Positions 1 to 9,109 are shown, counted from the stretch's first letter. The stretch: DNA of 64,000 bases from Chitinophaga ginsengisegetis (GCF_900168065.1 NZ_FUZZ01000001.1:2290623-2354622), one strand, 5' to 3'. The notes: generated from the sequence alone by a model not told the origin. Program-made: numbers and translations.

Positions 1-175
1 TACGGATCATTTGCACACCGGGCTGACGCTGACCGTAAATACCTCTGGCCAGGCGGAGGCTGCGGAACTTTTCGTCTGACACAGCGCCTTCGCGGAACAG
101 GCGGATCTTCTTCTCCAGGTCTATAATATCTTGTTCAACAATTGGATTTTCTAGTTCTGTTCTGAAGCTTTGCAT
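1..175 (-). CDS. Sulfite/nitrite reductase (siroheme type), N-terminal part
   Basis: Only the first 58 codons are in the window; the gene continues beyond base 1. The start MQSFRTELENPIVEQ followed by a charged helix and ARGIYGQRQPGVQMIR resembles, from memory, the N-terminus of the siroheme/4Fe-4S sulfite or nitrite reductases of Bacteroidota. Such enzymes reduce sulfite to sulfide for cysteine synthesis (or nitrite to ammonia). The catalytic cysteines lie outside the window, so the substrate cannot be decided from the protein. The cysteine-rich leader ORF and terminator just upstream favour the sulfur role. The ATG at 173-175 is the only reasonable start. Confidence 0.6.
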   Translation of the reverse strand, partial: MQSFRTELENPIVEQDIIDLEKKIRLFREGAVSDEKFRSLRLARGIYGQRQPGVQMIR

Positions 176-245
176 AAAAAGTATTTTCAGGTGGTGGTAA
201 AGCAATTATTTAATTCTGGTTTGGGGCTGTTGGTCGTTTTTTTAT

Positions 246-276
246 ATAAAAAAGCCCCCGGAATGTTTGCGGAGGC
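246..276 (-). terminator. Intrinsic terminator in the reductase leader (probable attenuator)
   Basis: On the minus strand a 7-bp GC stem (GCCTCCG at 276-270 with CGGGGGC at 260-254, one G-U pair) and a 9-base loop are followed by a run of six U. It sits after the leader ORF and 71 bases before the reductase start, so readthrough is needed to express the gene. A segment of the leader ORF (GAGGC, 335-331) can pair with the 5' arm of this stem (276-272), giving a possible antiterminator. Confidence 0.7.
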
Positions 277-322
277 CTCGTATAATGTTGATTTACAGTA
301 AGCTGATCACTGATTTTCCATA

Positions 323-391
323 TTACACGCGCCTCATGGGTGTTGATGAACAACAACTGTTTCTGTTACAATTCCTTCTATCATTACCCAT
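323..391 (-). CDS. Cysteine-rich leader peptide (22 aa)
   Basis: A short ORF starts 21-25 bases downstream of the predicted transcription start. It encodes 22 residues beginning MGNDRRNCNRNSCC and ending RRV, with three cysteine codons (positions 8, 13, 14; the last two in tandem, then two serines). Cysteine is normally one of the rarest residues, so this density suggests a sensor of charged tRNA-Cys. It is followed by an intrinsic terminator and then the sulfite/nitrite reductase gene. This is the arrangement of classical amino-acid attenuation: stalling at the Cys codons would favour readthrough. Translation is inferred from the layout only. Confidence 0.55.
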   Translation of the reverse strand: MGNDRRNCNRNSCCSSTPMRRV

Positions 392-418
392 ATTCCCTAT
401 AATTTTAGTAGAGTAATA

Positions 419-450
419 CAAAGATATAAATGCAGGGCATCTTTCCAAAA
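419..450 (-). promoter_or_regulatory. Promoter of the leader/reductase transcript
   Basis: The minus strand has TATCTTTG (426-419), a perfect match to the Bacteroidota -7 consensus TAnnTTTG, with TTTTG (450-446) 19 bases upstream as the -33 element. Transcription would start near 412-416, just ahead of the leader ORF. Confidence 0.65.
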
Positions 451-775
451 CTTTTTTCAACATTCAATAAGGCTCCAAAAAGGGGGGAAATTGGCGGAGG
501 CAGCAGGTTTGCAGTTGACATAACTGTGTAAACGCTGATTAGGGAGGGATTCAGGGGGAATTACCTGGCCGATTACCGCAGTGGCGTGATAACCAAAGTT
601 TATGGCGTATAACTTATTGTTATGGGACCGGAGAGCCAGGGGCACGCCCGAAGGAACAAATACGGGTTTAACCCGAAGCATCCCGGAAGCATCCCCGGAG
701 CAAAGGTGGACTTGAAGCGCAAATGCAGGCTGGTAAACAGTTACCGGCTAACTGTGATCTCCCCTTATAACTTCT
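451..775. other. Intergenic stretch without a recognised gene
   Basis: Between the reductase promoter and the promoter of the HAD gene. Short ORFs here have no recognisable content and overlap one another on both strands. No repeat or RNA structure stands out. Confidence 0.5.
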
Positions 776-783
776 TATCTTTG
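776..783 (+). promoter_or_regulatory. -7 promoter element of the HAD phosphatase gene
   Basis: TATCTTTG matches the Bacteroidota -7 consensus exactly and lies 22 bases before the start codon. The -33 region is poor (TGTG rather than TTTG). Confidence 0.45.
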
Positions 784-805
784 CCGCGCATAAACGGAAA
801 AACAT

Positions 806-1465
806 ATGATAGATACGGTAATATTTGACATGGATGGCCTGTTGATAGATTCAGAACCTTTGTGGGGCATCGCCATGCGGGAAGTGTTTGCTACAGTGGG
901 CGTAAACCTATCGCCCGAACTTACGCATTTAACCACCGGCCTGCGCACGAAGGAAGTGGTGAGTTACTGGCATAATTACTATAAATGGGAAGGAAAGAGT
1001 GCAGAGCAGGTTGTAAATGAAATTATTGATAGTGTGATATATAAGATCAAAGCGGAGGGCCATCCTATGGAGGGGTTACCGTATATCCTTCAATATTTCC
1101 GGGAGAAAGGGTTCAAAATGGGACTGGCTTCTTCTTCCCCACTGCGCCTGATCAATGCTGCGCTGGAACATTTACAGATAAAAGATGTTTTTCAGGCGGT
1201 ATATTCTGCTGAGTTTGAGGATTATGGTAAGCCACACCCTGCGGTGTACCTGGCCTGCGCCAAGGCGTTGGGCAGTGATCCGCTGGATTGTATAGCTTTT
1301 GAGGATTCCGTAACGGGTATGACGGCGGCTAAGGCGGCGCGGATGACCACGGTGGTGGTACCGGAAGCGCATAACCGGCATGATCCACGGTATGCACTGG
1401 CTAATATGAAGCTGGACAGTTTGCTGGAATTTAACGATGCGAAGCTGTCGTTGCTGATAAAGTAA
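806..1465 (+). CDS. hxpB: HAD-family sugar-phosphate phosphatase (HxpB/YniC-like)
   Basis: A 219-residue haloacid-dehalogenase hydrolase. Motif I is FDMDGLLIDSEPLW at residues 8-21, with the nucleophile Asp8 and acid/base Asp10. Motif II is in ASSSP (about 111-115), the lysine in YGKPHP (about 140-145) and motif III in FEDSVTGM (about 165-172). The DSEPLW sequence and the small helical cap are typical of the E. coli HxpB/YniC group, which dephosphorylates hexitol phosphates and 2-deoxyglucose 6-phosphate in the cytoplasm. Length equals the family norm. It is a single-gene unit with its own promoter element and a bidirectional terminator shared with rpsA. The exact substrate cannot be told; beta-phosphoglucomutase-like activity is the main alternative. 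Confidence 0.8.
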   Translation: MIDTVIFDMDGLLIDSEPLWGIAMREVFATVGVNLSPELTHLTTGLRTKEVVSYWHNYYKWEGKSAEQVVNEIIDSVIYKIKAEGHPMEGLPYILQYFREKGFKMGLASSSPLRLINAALEHLQIKDVFQAVYSAEFEDYGKPHPAVYLACAKALGSDPLDCIAFEDSVTGMTAAKAARMTTVVVPEAHNRHDPRYALANMKLDSLLEFNDAKLSLLIK

Positions 1466-1485
1466 AGTATAAAATCTTCCTATAA

Positions 1486-1524
1486 AAAAATCCCGCTCCG
1501 ATGTTACTCGAAGCGGGATTTATT
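1486..1524. terminator. Bidirectional terminator between the HAD gene and rpsA
   Basis: AAATCCCGCT (1488-1497) pairs with AGCGGGATTT (1512-1521), with A/T runs on both sides. It serves the two convergent genes. Confidence 0.85.
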
Positions 1525-1542
1525 ATTTAATGAAACCGGATC

Positions 1543-3447
1543 TTACTGCGCGCTTTTTTCTTCGCCGCCTTCAGATTGTTTCAGTTTTTCTCTCAGTTCA
1601 GCTAAAGCGCCGAGATCACCTAAAGTAGCTTTTTCCACTTTACCCTGGATGTTTTTCACAGCCTTACGGGTTTTGTCAGCTTCTTCTCTCTTCTCTTTCA
1701 CTACAGCCTGTTTTTCTTCAGCCTGTGCTTTTTCCCAAACTCTGGTATGAGAAACCAGGATACGTTTTTCGCTGCGATCGAATTCGATGATCATGAATTC
1801 TTTCACGTCTTCAACGTTGATTGGTTTTTCATCTTCAGTTCTGAGGTGACGTGCAGGAGCGTAAGCTTCCAGACCGTACTGCAGTTGAACCGTAGCACCT
1901 TTATCATCTTTCTTCACAACGGTACCTTCGTGTACGGAGTTGATCGGGAAGATAGTTTCAAAAGTGTTCCATGGATCTTCTTCGATCTGTTTGTGACCGA
2001 GGCTCAGTTTACGGTTGTCTTTATCAATACCCAGGATTACTACATCTATTTCGTTACCTACTTTAGTGTATTCAGATGGGTGGTTGAAACGTTTGATCCA
2101 GCTCAGGTCAGAGATGTGGATCATGCCACCGATACCAGTTTCCAGTTCAACGAATACGCCATAAGGAGTGATGTTTTTCACGATACCTTTGTGACGGCTT
2201 TCAACCGGGAATTTAGTTTCGATAGTAGACCATGGATCTTCTGTCAGTTGCTTGATAGACAGGCTCATTTTGCGTTCTTCCTTGCTCAGGGTAACTACAA
2301 CGGCTTCGTATTCTTCTCCTAATTTGAAGAATTCTTTAGCGTTGATTGGCGTAGAAGCCCATGAGATTTCAGATACGTGAACCAGACCTTCAACACCTGG
2401 CATGATTTCCAGGAATGCACCATAATCTTCGATGTTCACTACTTTACCTTTTACTTTAGCACCTTCGGTGATAGTAGCTGGTAAAGTATCCCACGGATGC
2501 GGGGTCAGTTGTTTGTAGCCCAGGCTTATGCGACGTTTTTCGTCATCGAAGTCAAGCACAACAACGTTGATTTTCTGATCCATCTGCAGTACTTCGCTCG
2601 GATGGGAGATACGGCCCCAGCTGATATCTGTGATATACAGTAAGCCGTCCAGACCACCCAGGTCGATGAATGCACCGAAGTCGGTGATATTTTTGATAGT
2701 ACCTTCCAGCACCTGGCCTTTTTCCAGTTTGCTGATGATATCCACTCTCTGTTGTTCGATATCGCTTTCGATGAGCGCTTTGTGTGAAACAACGGCGTTA
2801 CGGATGGTTTCGTTTACTTTCACCACCTTGAACTCCATAGTTTTGCCTACAAACTGGTCGTAATCTGTAACTGGTTTCACATCGATCTGAGAACCCGGCA
2901 GGAATGTTTCCATACCATATACATCTACGATCAGGCCGCCTTTGGTTTTGCTGGTAACGGTACCAGTAACCACTTCGCCTGTTTTGTAAACTTCCACGAT
3001 TTTTTCCCATGCACGTTTCTGGCGAGCCTGTTTACGGCTCAGGTGCAGGTTACCATCGCGGTCTTCTTTTTCTACTACCAGCACTTCCACTTCATCACCG
3101 ATCTTCAGACCTGGTAAATCACGGAATTCGTTCAGAGAAATCAAACCATCAGATTTGAATCCGATGTTGATCACTACATCTGTGTTGGTTAAACCCACAA
3201 CAGTACCAGTCAGCAGGCTGTTTTCTTCAAACACCTTGAAAGTGCTGTCGTAAGTCACGTCGTACTTTTCTTTTTCTTCTTTGCTGTAAGAAGAAACGTT
3301 ACGTTTGTCAACGCTCCAGTCGAAATCGTCGTGTGCAGTTTCAACTTTTGCTACAGGTGCCTTTGGTGTCGCTGTTTCAACCGCAGCAGCTGCTTGCGGA
3401 GCCTGTTGTTCAGCGTTTTGTTCGTTAGAAATGTTGTTTTCGCTCAT
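1543..3447 (-). CDS. rpsA: 30S ribosomal protein S1
   Basis: The 634-residue protein has an N-terminal Ala/Glu/Gln-rich segment (about 1-75), six S1 OB-fold repeats (starting near 77, 158, 240, 325, 412 and 500) and a charged Lys/Glu-rich tail. Repeats 3-5 carry the typical core: ITDFGAFIDLGGLDGLLY, then IEDYGAFLEIMPGVEGLV, then ITPYGVFVELETGIGGMI, each followed by HxSDxSW-like segments. S1 binds mRNA at the 30S subunit and helps start translation, which matters in Bacteroidota because their genes usually lack strong Shine-Dalgarno sequences. The ATG at 3447 fits the conserved start. It is monocistronic. Confidence 0.97.
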   Translation of the reverse strand: MSENNISNEQNAEQQAPQAAAAVETATPKAPVAKVETAHDDFDWSVDKRNVSSYSKEEKEKYDVTYDSTFKVFEENSLLTGTVVGLTNTDVVINIGFKSDGLISLNEFRDLPGLKIGDEVEVLVVEKEDRDGNLHLSRKQARQKRAWEKIVEVYKTGEVVTGTVTSKTKGGLIVDVYGMETFLPGSQIDVKPVTDYDQFVGKTMEFKVVKVNETIRNAVVSHKALIESDIEQQRVDIISKLEKGQVLEGTIKNITDFGAFIDLGGLDGLLYITDISWGRISHPSEVLQMDQKINVVVLDFDDEKRRISLGYKQLTPHPWDTLPATITEGAKVKGKVVNIEDYGAFLEIMPGVEGLVHVSEISWASTPINAKEFFKLGEEYEAVVVTLSKEERKMSLSIKQLTEDPWSTIETKFPVESRHKGIVKNITPYGVFVELETGIGGMIHISDLSWIKRFNHPSEYTKVGNEIDVVILGIDKDNRKLSLGHKQIEEDPWNTFETIFPINSVHEGTVVKKDDKGATVQLQYGLEAYAPARHLRTEDEKPINVEDVKEFMIIEFDRSEKRILVSHTRVWEKAQAEEKQAVVKEKREEADKTRKAVKNIQGKVEKATLGDLGALAELREKLKQSEGGEEKSAQ

Positions 3448-3801
3448 AAAAAATTAAAATTTTACCCGGAATACCCGGATACCCTGTTTTATGGGACGGC
3501 AAAAATACGAAAAAATACCCGTTTATACGTATTTTTATTGAAGAAAATCACCTTCCGCTGCGGTATGGGGTGGTCTTTTCAGATATTTTTAAATTGCATT
3601 ATTAATAATTTTACTACGACAAAAAATTAAACTGCGTAAACGGGCATTTTTTTTGCCGCAGGAAGAACCAGCATCCGGATTAATTGTTGTTAACAGATAC
3701 AGGAAAGATGATATTCATTAGCAGTGAACAGGCTTACTTTTCCTGCGTTTAAAATGTTAATTACTATTATTTAATCCCGGATTTTATTTTAATTTGTGTA
3801 T
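3448..3801. promoter_or_regulatory. Divergent promoter region of rpsA and the rhomboid gene
   Basis: AT-rich gap without a gene. On the minus strand TATTTTTG (3507-3500) matches the -7 consensus and lies 53 bases before the rpsA start; no clear -33 box is visible. On the plus strand TTAATTTG (3789-3796) is one base off consensus and sits only 5 bases before the rhomboid ATG, so that mRNA could be nearly leaderless. Confidence 0.45.
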
Positions 3802-4680
3802 ATGAACGGGACCTCATTTCAATCGGATATTCGCTACTGGCTCAGGCAGGGAAACACGGTCAATTATTTGCTTTTCTGGAATATCGTCATCTTCCTGGGG
3901 TTAAATATTCTGCGTCTTATTGCGTTCCTGACCAAGCAGCCTACCCCTTTTGAATGGACATATCAACAGCTGGCTATGAATGTGCCGCTCGGCGCATTTA
4001 TCTTAAAGCCCTGGGGGCTGATCACCTACATGTTTACGCATGTGGAAATATTCCACGCCCTTTTTAATATGATCAACCTTTACTGGTTTGGTAACCTGTT
4101 CCGGGATTTTCTCGGGAATAAACGGGTACTCCCCCTTTATTTACTGGGTGGTATGGCCGGCGGTTTACTGTACCTGCTGAGTGCCAGTCTTTTTCCGGGC
4201 TACGTAGGCACTACTATGGTGGGCGCTTCAGCAGCCATTATGTGTATCCTGGTGGCAGCAGCTACCCTGATGCCCAACTTTGAAATCGGCCTGATGTTCC
4301 TGGGCAGCGTGAAACTGAAATGGCTGGCGATGGCCCTGGTGGTGCTGGGATTGATTTCCATCCCCAACGGCAACATCGGCGGACTGATTTCCCACATGGG
4401 AGGTTCCCTGCTGGGCTTCCTCTATATACGCACCCTGCAGGCAGGTACTGACCTCTGCCAGCCCCTGATATGGCTGTTTGATTTCAAAAACCGCCGCCAG
4501 CAACAGGCTGTTACCCGTAAATTCAAACCTAAGAAATCACCCCTGAAAGTGGTAAAAAAAGCTGAAGACAGAGACCCTTCCAGATTAGACCAACTGCTGG
4601 ACAAAATCAATGAAAAAGGCTATAATAGCCTCAGCGCCGAAGAAAAAGCATGGCTGGACAAAGTGAGCAAAGAAAACTGA
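3802..4680 (+). CDS. Rhomboid-family intramembrane serine protease
   Basis: About 292 residues with some six hydrophobic segments. The rhomboid core is clear: HALFNMINLYWFG (loop and helix 2), GASAAIM with the nucleophile serine (helix 4) and the catalytic histidine in ISHMGGSLLGFLY (helix 6). Rhomboids cut membrane proteins within or next to their transmembrane helix. The C-terminal 80 residues are a basic and then acidic cytoplasmic tail, LDQLLDKINEKGYNSLS, seen in Bacteroidota homologues. A GTG six bases upstream is possible, but the ATG at 3802 is preferred. It is followed 35 bases later by ispH on the same strand. Confidence 0.9.
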   Translation: MNGTSFQSDIRYWLRQGNTVNYLLFWNIVIFLGLNILRLIAFLTKQPTPFEWTYQQLAMNVPLGAFILKPWGLITYMFTHVEIFHALFNMINLYWFGNLFRDFLGNKRVLPLYLLGGMAGGLLYLLSASLFPGYVGTTMVGASAAIMCILVAAATLMPNFEIGLMFLGSVKLKWLAMALVVLGLISIPNGNIGGLISHMGGSLLGFLYIRTLQAGTDLCQPLIWLFDFKNRRQQQAVTRKFKPKKSPLKVVKKAEDRDPSRLDQLLDKINEKGYNSLSAEEKAWLDKVSKEN

Positions 4681-4715
4681 TTAACTTTGTCCTTCAATTT
4701 TCTGTCATTTAACAC

Positions 4716-5939
4716 ATGAAAACATTTAACGTTCCGGTTATATATCGCAGTCCGCTGATCAGCGCCATCAAAAACCAGCGCAAACAGCAGGACCGCATGA
4801 AAAAGGACTTCACGCCCACCGAGCTGGATTTTGGTCCGCTCAGGATTTTACTGGCCCGGCACTTCGGATTCTGCTATGGTGTGGAAAACGCCATTGAAAT
4901 TGCCTTTAAAACAGTGGATGAAAATCCGGACAAACGGATCTTCCTGCTCAGTGAAATGATCCACAACCCCCATGTAAACAACGACCTGCTGGACAGGGGC
5001 GTTCAGTTTATTATGGATACCTCCGGCAATCAGCTGGTTCCCTGGGAGAGCCTGCAGCCAGATGATATTGTGATCATCCCTGCATTTGGCACCACCCTGG
5101 AAACCGAACAGCAACTGGCCTCGCTGGGTATTGAGCCCCTGAAATACAACACCACCTGCCCTTTTGTGGAACGTGTATGGAACAAGGCCGACCAGATCGG
5201 TAAGAAAAACTATACCGTAATTGTACACGGCAAACCAAAGCACGAAGAAACCAGGGCTACATTTTCCCACAGCGCTTCCGGCACGCCTACCATAGTAGTG
5301 AAGGATATAAAAGAAGCAGCGCTGCTGGCGGAGTTTATCACCGGGCAGCGTAAACCCGATGAGTTTAATGCTTTGTTCAAAGGACAATATTCACCCGGCT
5401 TTAACCCGGCTACAGATCTGCAGCGGGTAGGCGTGGTGAATCAAACCACTATGCTGGCTACCGAAACACAGGCCATTGCCGATTATATCCGGCAGGTGAT
5501 GATGACGCATTTCCAGCTCACAGAAGCCACCGCCGGGGAAAGGTTTGCAGATACCCGCGATACGCTCTGTTACGCCACCAATGATAACCAGACGGCCGTT
5601 ACCGGTATGTTGCAGGAATCTGCCGACCTGGCCATTGTAGTGGGCGGTTACAACAGCTCTAATACTTCGCACCTCGTGGAACTGTGTGAAGAAAAGCTGC
5701 CTACTTATTTTATATCATCTCCCGAAAAAATGCTCTCCGCAAAGGCTATTAATCACTGGGACTTTCATCATAAAGAAGAGATCAATGCCGGTAGCTTTTT
5801 ACCGGAAAAGGAAAAGGTGACGATCCTGCTGACCAGCGGCGCATCCTGTCCGGACGCCCTCGTTGAAGGAGTGATACGCCGGCTGCTCTCGTTTTACCAG
5901 CTGGAGCACAAAGCAGATGAAATGGCCATAATTGACTAA
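4716..5939 (+). CDS. ispH: 4-hydroxy-3-methylbut-2-enyl diphosphate reductase
   Basis: 407 residues, last enzyme of the MEP isoprenoid pathway: it reduces HMBPP to IPP and DMAPP using a 4Fe-4S cluster. The three cluster cysteines are visible in GFCYGV (about residue 54), NTTCPF (about 148) and SGASCPD (near the C-terminus); GGYNSSNTSHL is the conserved substrate-site segment, and H and E residues of the active site follow the usual order. It is longer than the E. coli enzyme (about 316), with a basic N-terminal extension of about 40 residues and an insert near residues 210-235, as in the long plant/cyanobacterial-like branch. An internal ATG at 4797 is a less likely start. Confidence 0.95.
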   Translation: MKTFNVPVIYRSPLISAIKNQRKQQDRMKKDFTPTELDFGPLRILLARHFGFCYGVENAIEIAFKTVDENPDKRIFLLSEMIHNPHVNNDLLDRGVQFIMDTSGNQLVPWESLQPDDIVIIPAFGTTLETEQQLASLGIEPLKYNTTCPFVERVWNKADQIGKKNYTVIVHGKPKHEETRATFSHSASGTPTIVVKDIKEAALLAEFITGQRKPDEFNALFKGQYSPGFNPATDLQRVGVVNQTTMLATETQAIADYIRQVMMTHFQLTEATAGERFADTRDTLCYATNDNQTAVTGMLQESADLAIVVGGYNSSNTSHLVELCEEKLPTYFISSPEKMLSAKAINHWDFHHKEEINAGSFLPEKEKVTILLTSGASCPDALVEGVIRRLLSFYQLEHKADEMAIID

Positions 5940-5981
5940 AAATATCTATCTGTATAAAACTGGCTAAAAAATCATAAAAAC

Positions 5982-6010
5982 AAAAAAGACACCACGTGGT
6001 GTCTTTTTTC
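5982..6010 (+). terminator. Terminator of ispH
   Basis: GACACCACGTGGTGTC (5988-6003) is a perfect palindrome followed by TTTTTTC, with A-rich sequence before it. The loop must open to about four bases. Confidence 0.75.
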
Positions 6011-6207
6011 TTTGGGGCTAATCACGCTAGTAATGCAGAGTATAAAATCTTTATATTGCGTTTATATTGAAATCGTAATTCAAAAGTAGCTTATCTCTAA
6101 TATGCCCGCAATAGCCATTTATTATATGGTAGGTAATTAATTATAACTGGCATAAAAACGAATAAAATCGGAATACACACATCTACGAATACGCTGTAAA
6201 TCACTAC

Positions 6208-6972
6208 TTAGAACTGCATTGCCTTTTTCAGGAACTCTGCTTTGCGTCTTCTGGACACTTCCACCTGCGTACCATCACTCATGAGCGCAAAGCCTCCTTC
6301 GCCCTGGATATAAGACTGCATCTGCTGCATATTTATCAGGTGTGAATTGTGTACCCGGAAGAAATCCACATCAGACAGCAACTCCTCAAACTCTTTCAGG
6401 GGGCGGGATACCATGAGATTTTTCTTGTCTGTAAAAAAGATGCGGGTATAGTTACCGGTAGATTCACAACGGACAATGTTCTGCACGGGCATAAATACCA
6501 GGCCGTTGATAGTAGGTAATGCAATTTTCTTGTGTGTTTGCTGTATTGTTTTCATGTTCTGCAAAAACACTTCCATCGGAGAGATGCCCTGGTCCTTTGG
6601 CCGGTTCACTTTCTTCTCCCTGCATTTTTCCAACGCATCCTGCAACTCCTTTACACTAAAGGGTTTCAGCAGGTAATCCAGCGCATTGAACTTAATGGCT
6701 TTTAAAGCATACTGTTCATAGGCTGTTGTAAAGATAACGTCGAAGTATACCTTTTCAAATAGCTTCAACAGCTCAAACCCGTTCTGATATGGCATTTCCA
6801 CATCCAGAAATACCAGGTCCGGCTGTAGTTCATCAATCATTTCCTTTGCTTCCCTCACACTTTTAGCCCAACCAATCACCTGTACACCGGGACATTTTTT
6901 TTGTAACATCGTTTGTAGTGCATCAATGCAGTGTTGCTCATCATCAACGATGATAGCTTTTATTTCGCTCAT
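6208..6972 (-). CDS. LytTR-family response regulator
   Basis: 254 residues: an N-terminal receiver domain (about 1-120) with the acidic pair DDEQH near residue 10, phospho-acceptor Asp in VFLDVEMP (about 57) and Lys in YLLKPF (about 105), then a LytTR DNA-binding domain (about 145-250) with the signature VHNSHLIN. It is the cytoplasmic output partner of the histidine kinase encoded 59 bases upstream. Such pairs are common in Bacteroidota and control small regulons; the signal and targets are not evident here. Confidence 0.93.
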   Translation of the reverse strand: MSEIKAIIVDDEQHCIDALQTMLQKKCPGVQVIGWAKSVREAKEMIDELQPDLVFLDVEMPYQNGFELLKLFEKVYFDVIFTTAYEQYALKAIKFNALDYLLKPFSVKELQDALEKCREKKVNRPKDQGISPMEVFLQNMKTIQQTHKKIALPTINGLVFMPVQNIVRCESTGNYTRIFFTDKKNLMVSRPLKEFEELLSDVDFFRVHNSHLINMQQMQSYIQGEGGFALMSDGTQVEVSRRRKAEFLKKAMQF

Positions 6973-7031
6973 ACAAGTAGCTTTTGTTAGCTGTTAGCTA
7001 TCAGCTGTTTTATGGTTTATCAGTGAGTAAA

Positions 7032-8984
7032 CTAAAATATAAATTCTGCGGGTAAAATAATAGTCACCTTTGTTCCGGTGGCGTTTCCGGCTTCATCTTC
7101 CAGGTCTGTTACCGTTACTTTTGCTTCTTTGTTATTAATCTTACGGATAAGGTCTATCCTGCCTTCCGTTACTTTCATGCCTACAGAATTATGCAGCCGG
7201 CCTTTCTTTTCCTTTATCTCCATTGCTTTTTTTCTGCCTATGCCATTATCTGTAATAGTACATACCAGGCTTCTTTTTTTTAGTAAGATTTCAATATCAA
7301 GAATCCCTTTTTCATCCGGGTGCTTATGCACGAGTCCGTGCCAGATGGCGTTTTCCACATATGGTTGTAATATCATCGGGGGTATCAGTACTTCATCATC
7401 GTTAATATCTGCATCTATGAGAAACCGGTATTCAAAGATACCGTTACAGCGCAATGATTCCAGGTCAAGATACAACCTTAATGATTCCAGTTCTTTATTT
7501 AATGTAACAAAAGTGTGCTGGGTGTTATCGAGGATAAGGCGCATGAGCCGGGAAAACTTGGTCAGGTAGTCCGACGCTTCCTCCTGGTTGTTGCTCCAGA
7601 TGTACCGGTGGATAGAGCTGAGGGAGTTAAAGATGAAGTGTGGATTCATCTGGGAGCGGAGCGACCGCAACTCCAGCTGTAAGGTTTGTTTGTTGGCCTT
7701 CAGGTTACGGTGACGGATATAGAAAAAGCCGCCCACGATAGCCATTAACAGGAAGGCGGCCAGGAAAAAAGTGATCACCACATTACGTTTGGTACGCAGG
7801 GTGCTCACCATTTTATCATGTTCGAGATTACGGATCTGGTTATCTTTCCGGTCTACTTCATAAATGGTTTGCATCTGGGCAAGCGCCATTGCTGATTTTT
7901 CGTCAAGGATACTGTCTTTGTACAGCAATGATTTATCGGTGGCTTCCAGTGATTTTTTAAACTCCCCGCTTTCTTTAAAGTCTGTTGCGAGTGCTTTATA
8001 AGCATCCATCAGCATGGCTTTGAAGCCCCAGAAAGTACTGATGTCGATAGATTGCATCATGTATTTCCTGGCTTCGTCGTGTTTTCCCTGTGCCCCCAGC
8101 AGTTTACCGATACTGAGGTAGCTTTCTGCCACATGTACCTTATCATCTACCTTATCATTTACTTCCAGCGCTTTTTTCAGGTATTCCATTGCCGCCGGAT
8201 AATCTTTCTTTTCTTTATAGGCGGCGCCGAGGGCGTTATAACATATTGCCATACCGATGGGGCGGTCCATTTTCTGGTTGATGGCGAGAGAGCGTTTATA
8301 GTAATGAATAGCCAGGTCCAGTTTATTTTGCCCCTGGTATGCGTATCCGAGGTTACCGAGATTAATGGCTACGCCCAGTTGGTTATTGCTTTTCTCTTCC
8401 AGTTCGAGGGCGCGGTTAAAATGGGTGATGGCATCTGCATATTTTTCCGTGGTGAGCTGGATATTCCCGATACTGTTGGTAGCCACGCAAACGTTGCGGA
8501 TGTCGTTGATCCTTTCCGCCAGTATCAGTGCTTTCACGTGATAGTCAAATCCCTTCTGCAGTTTATCCTGCCGCCGGCAATCTACCCCGGCGTTATTCAG
8601 GGAAAATACGATAAGGGAAGTATCTTTCGCGTCTTCTGCGGCTTTGAGTGCTTTTTCGTGGTAGTCTTCCGCAACGATGTACAGCGACTTATTCCTTTTT
8701 GCGGTTCCCAGTTCATTGTATGCCTGTGATATTCCTTTGGGATATTTGAGTTGGAGCGATAAGGTGAGTGCTTCCTGCCAGAAAGGATTTTCTATTTTAT
8801 GTGATTCAAAGAAACGGTTATTCAATCCGCCTTTTTTCAGCAGTAAAGACACTTTCCCGGTATCGGAAGGGAGCCGGCGAACGGAATCGAACAGGTTGTA
8901 TATCCGCAGGGAGTCCTGGGCTATCGCCTCAAAACAGGCCCCTGACAGGAGCAAGCATAAAAAACATACACCTTTTATAGACAT
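7032..8984 (-). CDS. TPR-containing LytS-type sensor histidine kinase
   Basis: About 650 residues from the ATG at 8984, which gives a clean signal peptide (MSIKGVCFLCLLLSG...AIAQ); the upstream TTG is not needed. The periplasmic part consists of tetratricopeptide repeats (about 60-360), such as AINLGNLGYAYQGQNKLDLA. A coiled-coil linker and one transmembrane helix (near 410) follow. The cytoplasmic end is a His_kinase (LytS/YehU) module with the phosphorylated histidine in RSQMNPHFIFNSL and an ATPase domain with ENAIWHG and DNGIG. It should phosphorylate the LytTR regulator encoded next downstream. TPR sensing suggests a protein or peptide ligand, but that is inference. Confidence 0.93.
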   Translation of the reverse strand: MSIKGVCFLCLLLSGACFEAIAQDSLRIYNLFDSVRRLPSDTGKVSLLLKKGGLNNRFFESHKIENPFWQEALTLSLQLKYPKGISQAYNELGTAKRNKSLYIVAEDYHEKALKAAEDAKDTSLIVFSLNNAGVDCRRQDKLQKGFDYHVKALILAERINDIRNVCVATNSIGNIQLTTEKYADAITHFNRALELEEKSNNQLGVAINLGNLGYAYQGQNKLDLAIHYYKRSLAINQKMDRPIGMAICYNALGAAYKEKKDYPAAMEYLKKALEVNDKVDDKVHVAESYLSIGKLLGAQGKHDEARKYMMQSIDISTFWGFKAMLMDAYKALATDFKESGEFKKSLEATDKSLLYKDSILDEKSAMALAQMQTIYEVDRKDNQIRNLEHDKMVSTLRTKRNVVITFFLAAFLLMAIVGGFFYIRHRNLKANKQTLQLELRSLRSQMNPHFIFNSLSSIHRYIWSNNQEEASDYLTKFSRLMRLILDNTQHTFVTLNKELESLRLYLDLESLRCNGIFEYRFLIDADINDDEVLIPPMILQPYVENAIWHGLVHKHPDEKGILDIEILLKKRSLVCTITDNGIGRKKAMEIKEKKGRLHNSVGMKVTEGRIDLIRKINNKEAKVTVTDLEDEAGNATGTKVTIILPAEFIF

Positions 8985-9008
8985 TGGCTGGTCTGTGTGA
9001 CTACACAA

Positions 9009-9109
9009 TTTAAAAAAAGAATTACGAATAACGCGTAGCGATTTAAAGATATCCGGTTAAACGGGATAACGCTATGGGCAAACCTGCTTCACTGACAATC
9101 AAAAAGTTT
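9009..9109. other. Upstream region of the histidine kinase gene
   Basis: Contains a hairpin (CGTAGCG at 9034-9040 with CGCTATG at 9070-9076, one G-U pair). TATCTTTA on the minus strand inside it is one base off the -7 promoter consensus and could drive the kinase operon. Confidence 0.35.

Noticed and set aside
622..828. Short ORF before the HAD gene
   Set aside because: It overlaps the promoter and start of the HAD gene and an antisense ORF; low-complexity content without homology signs.
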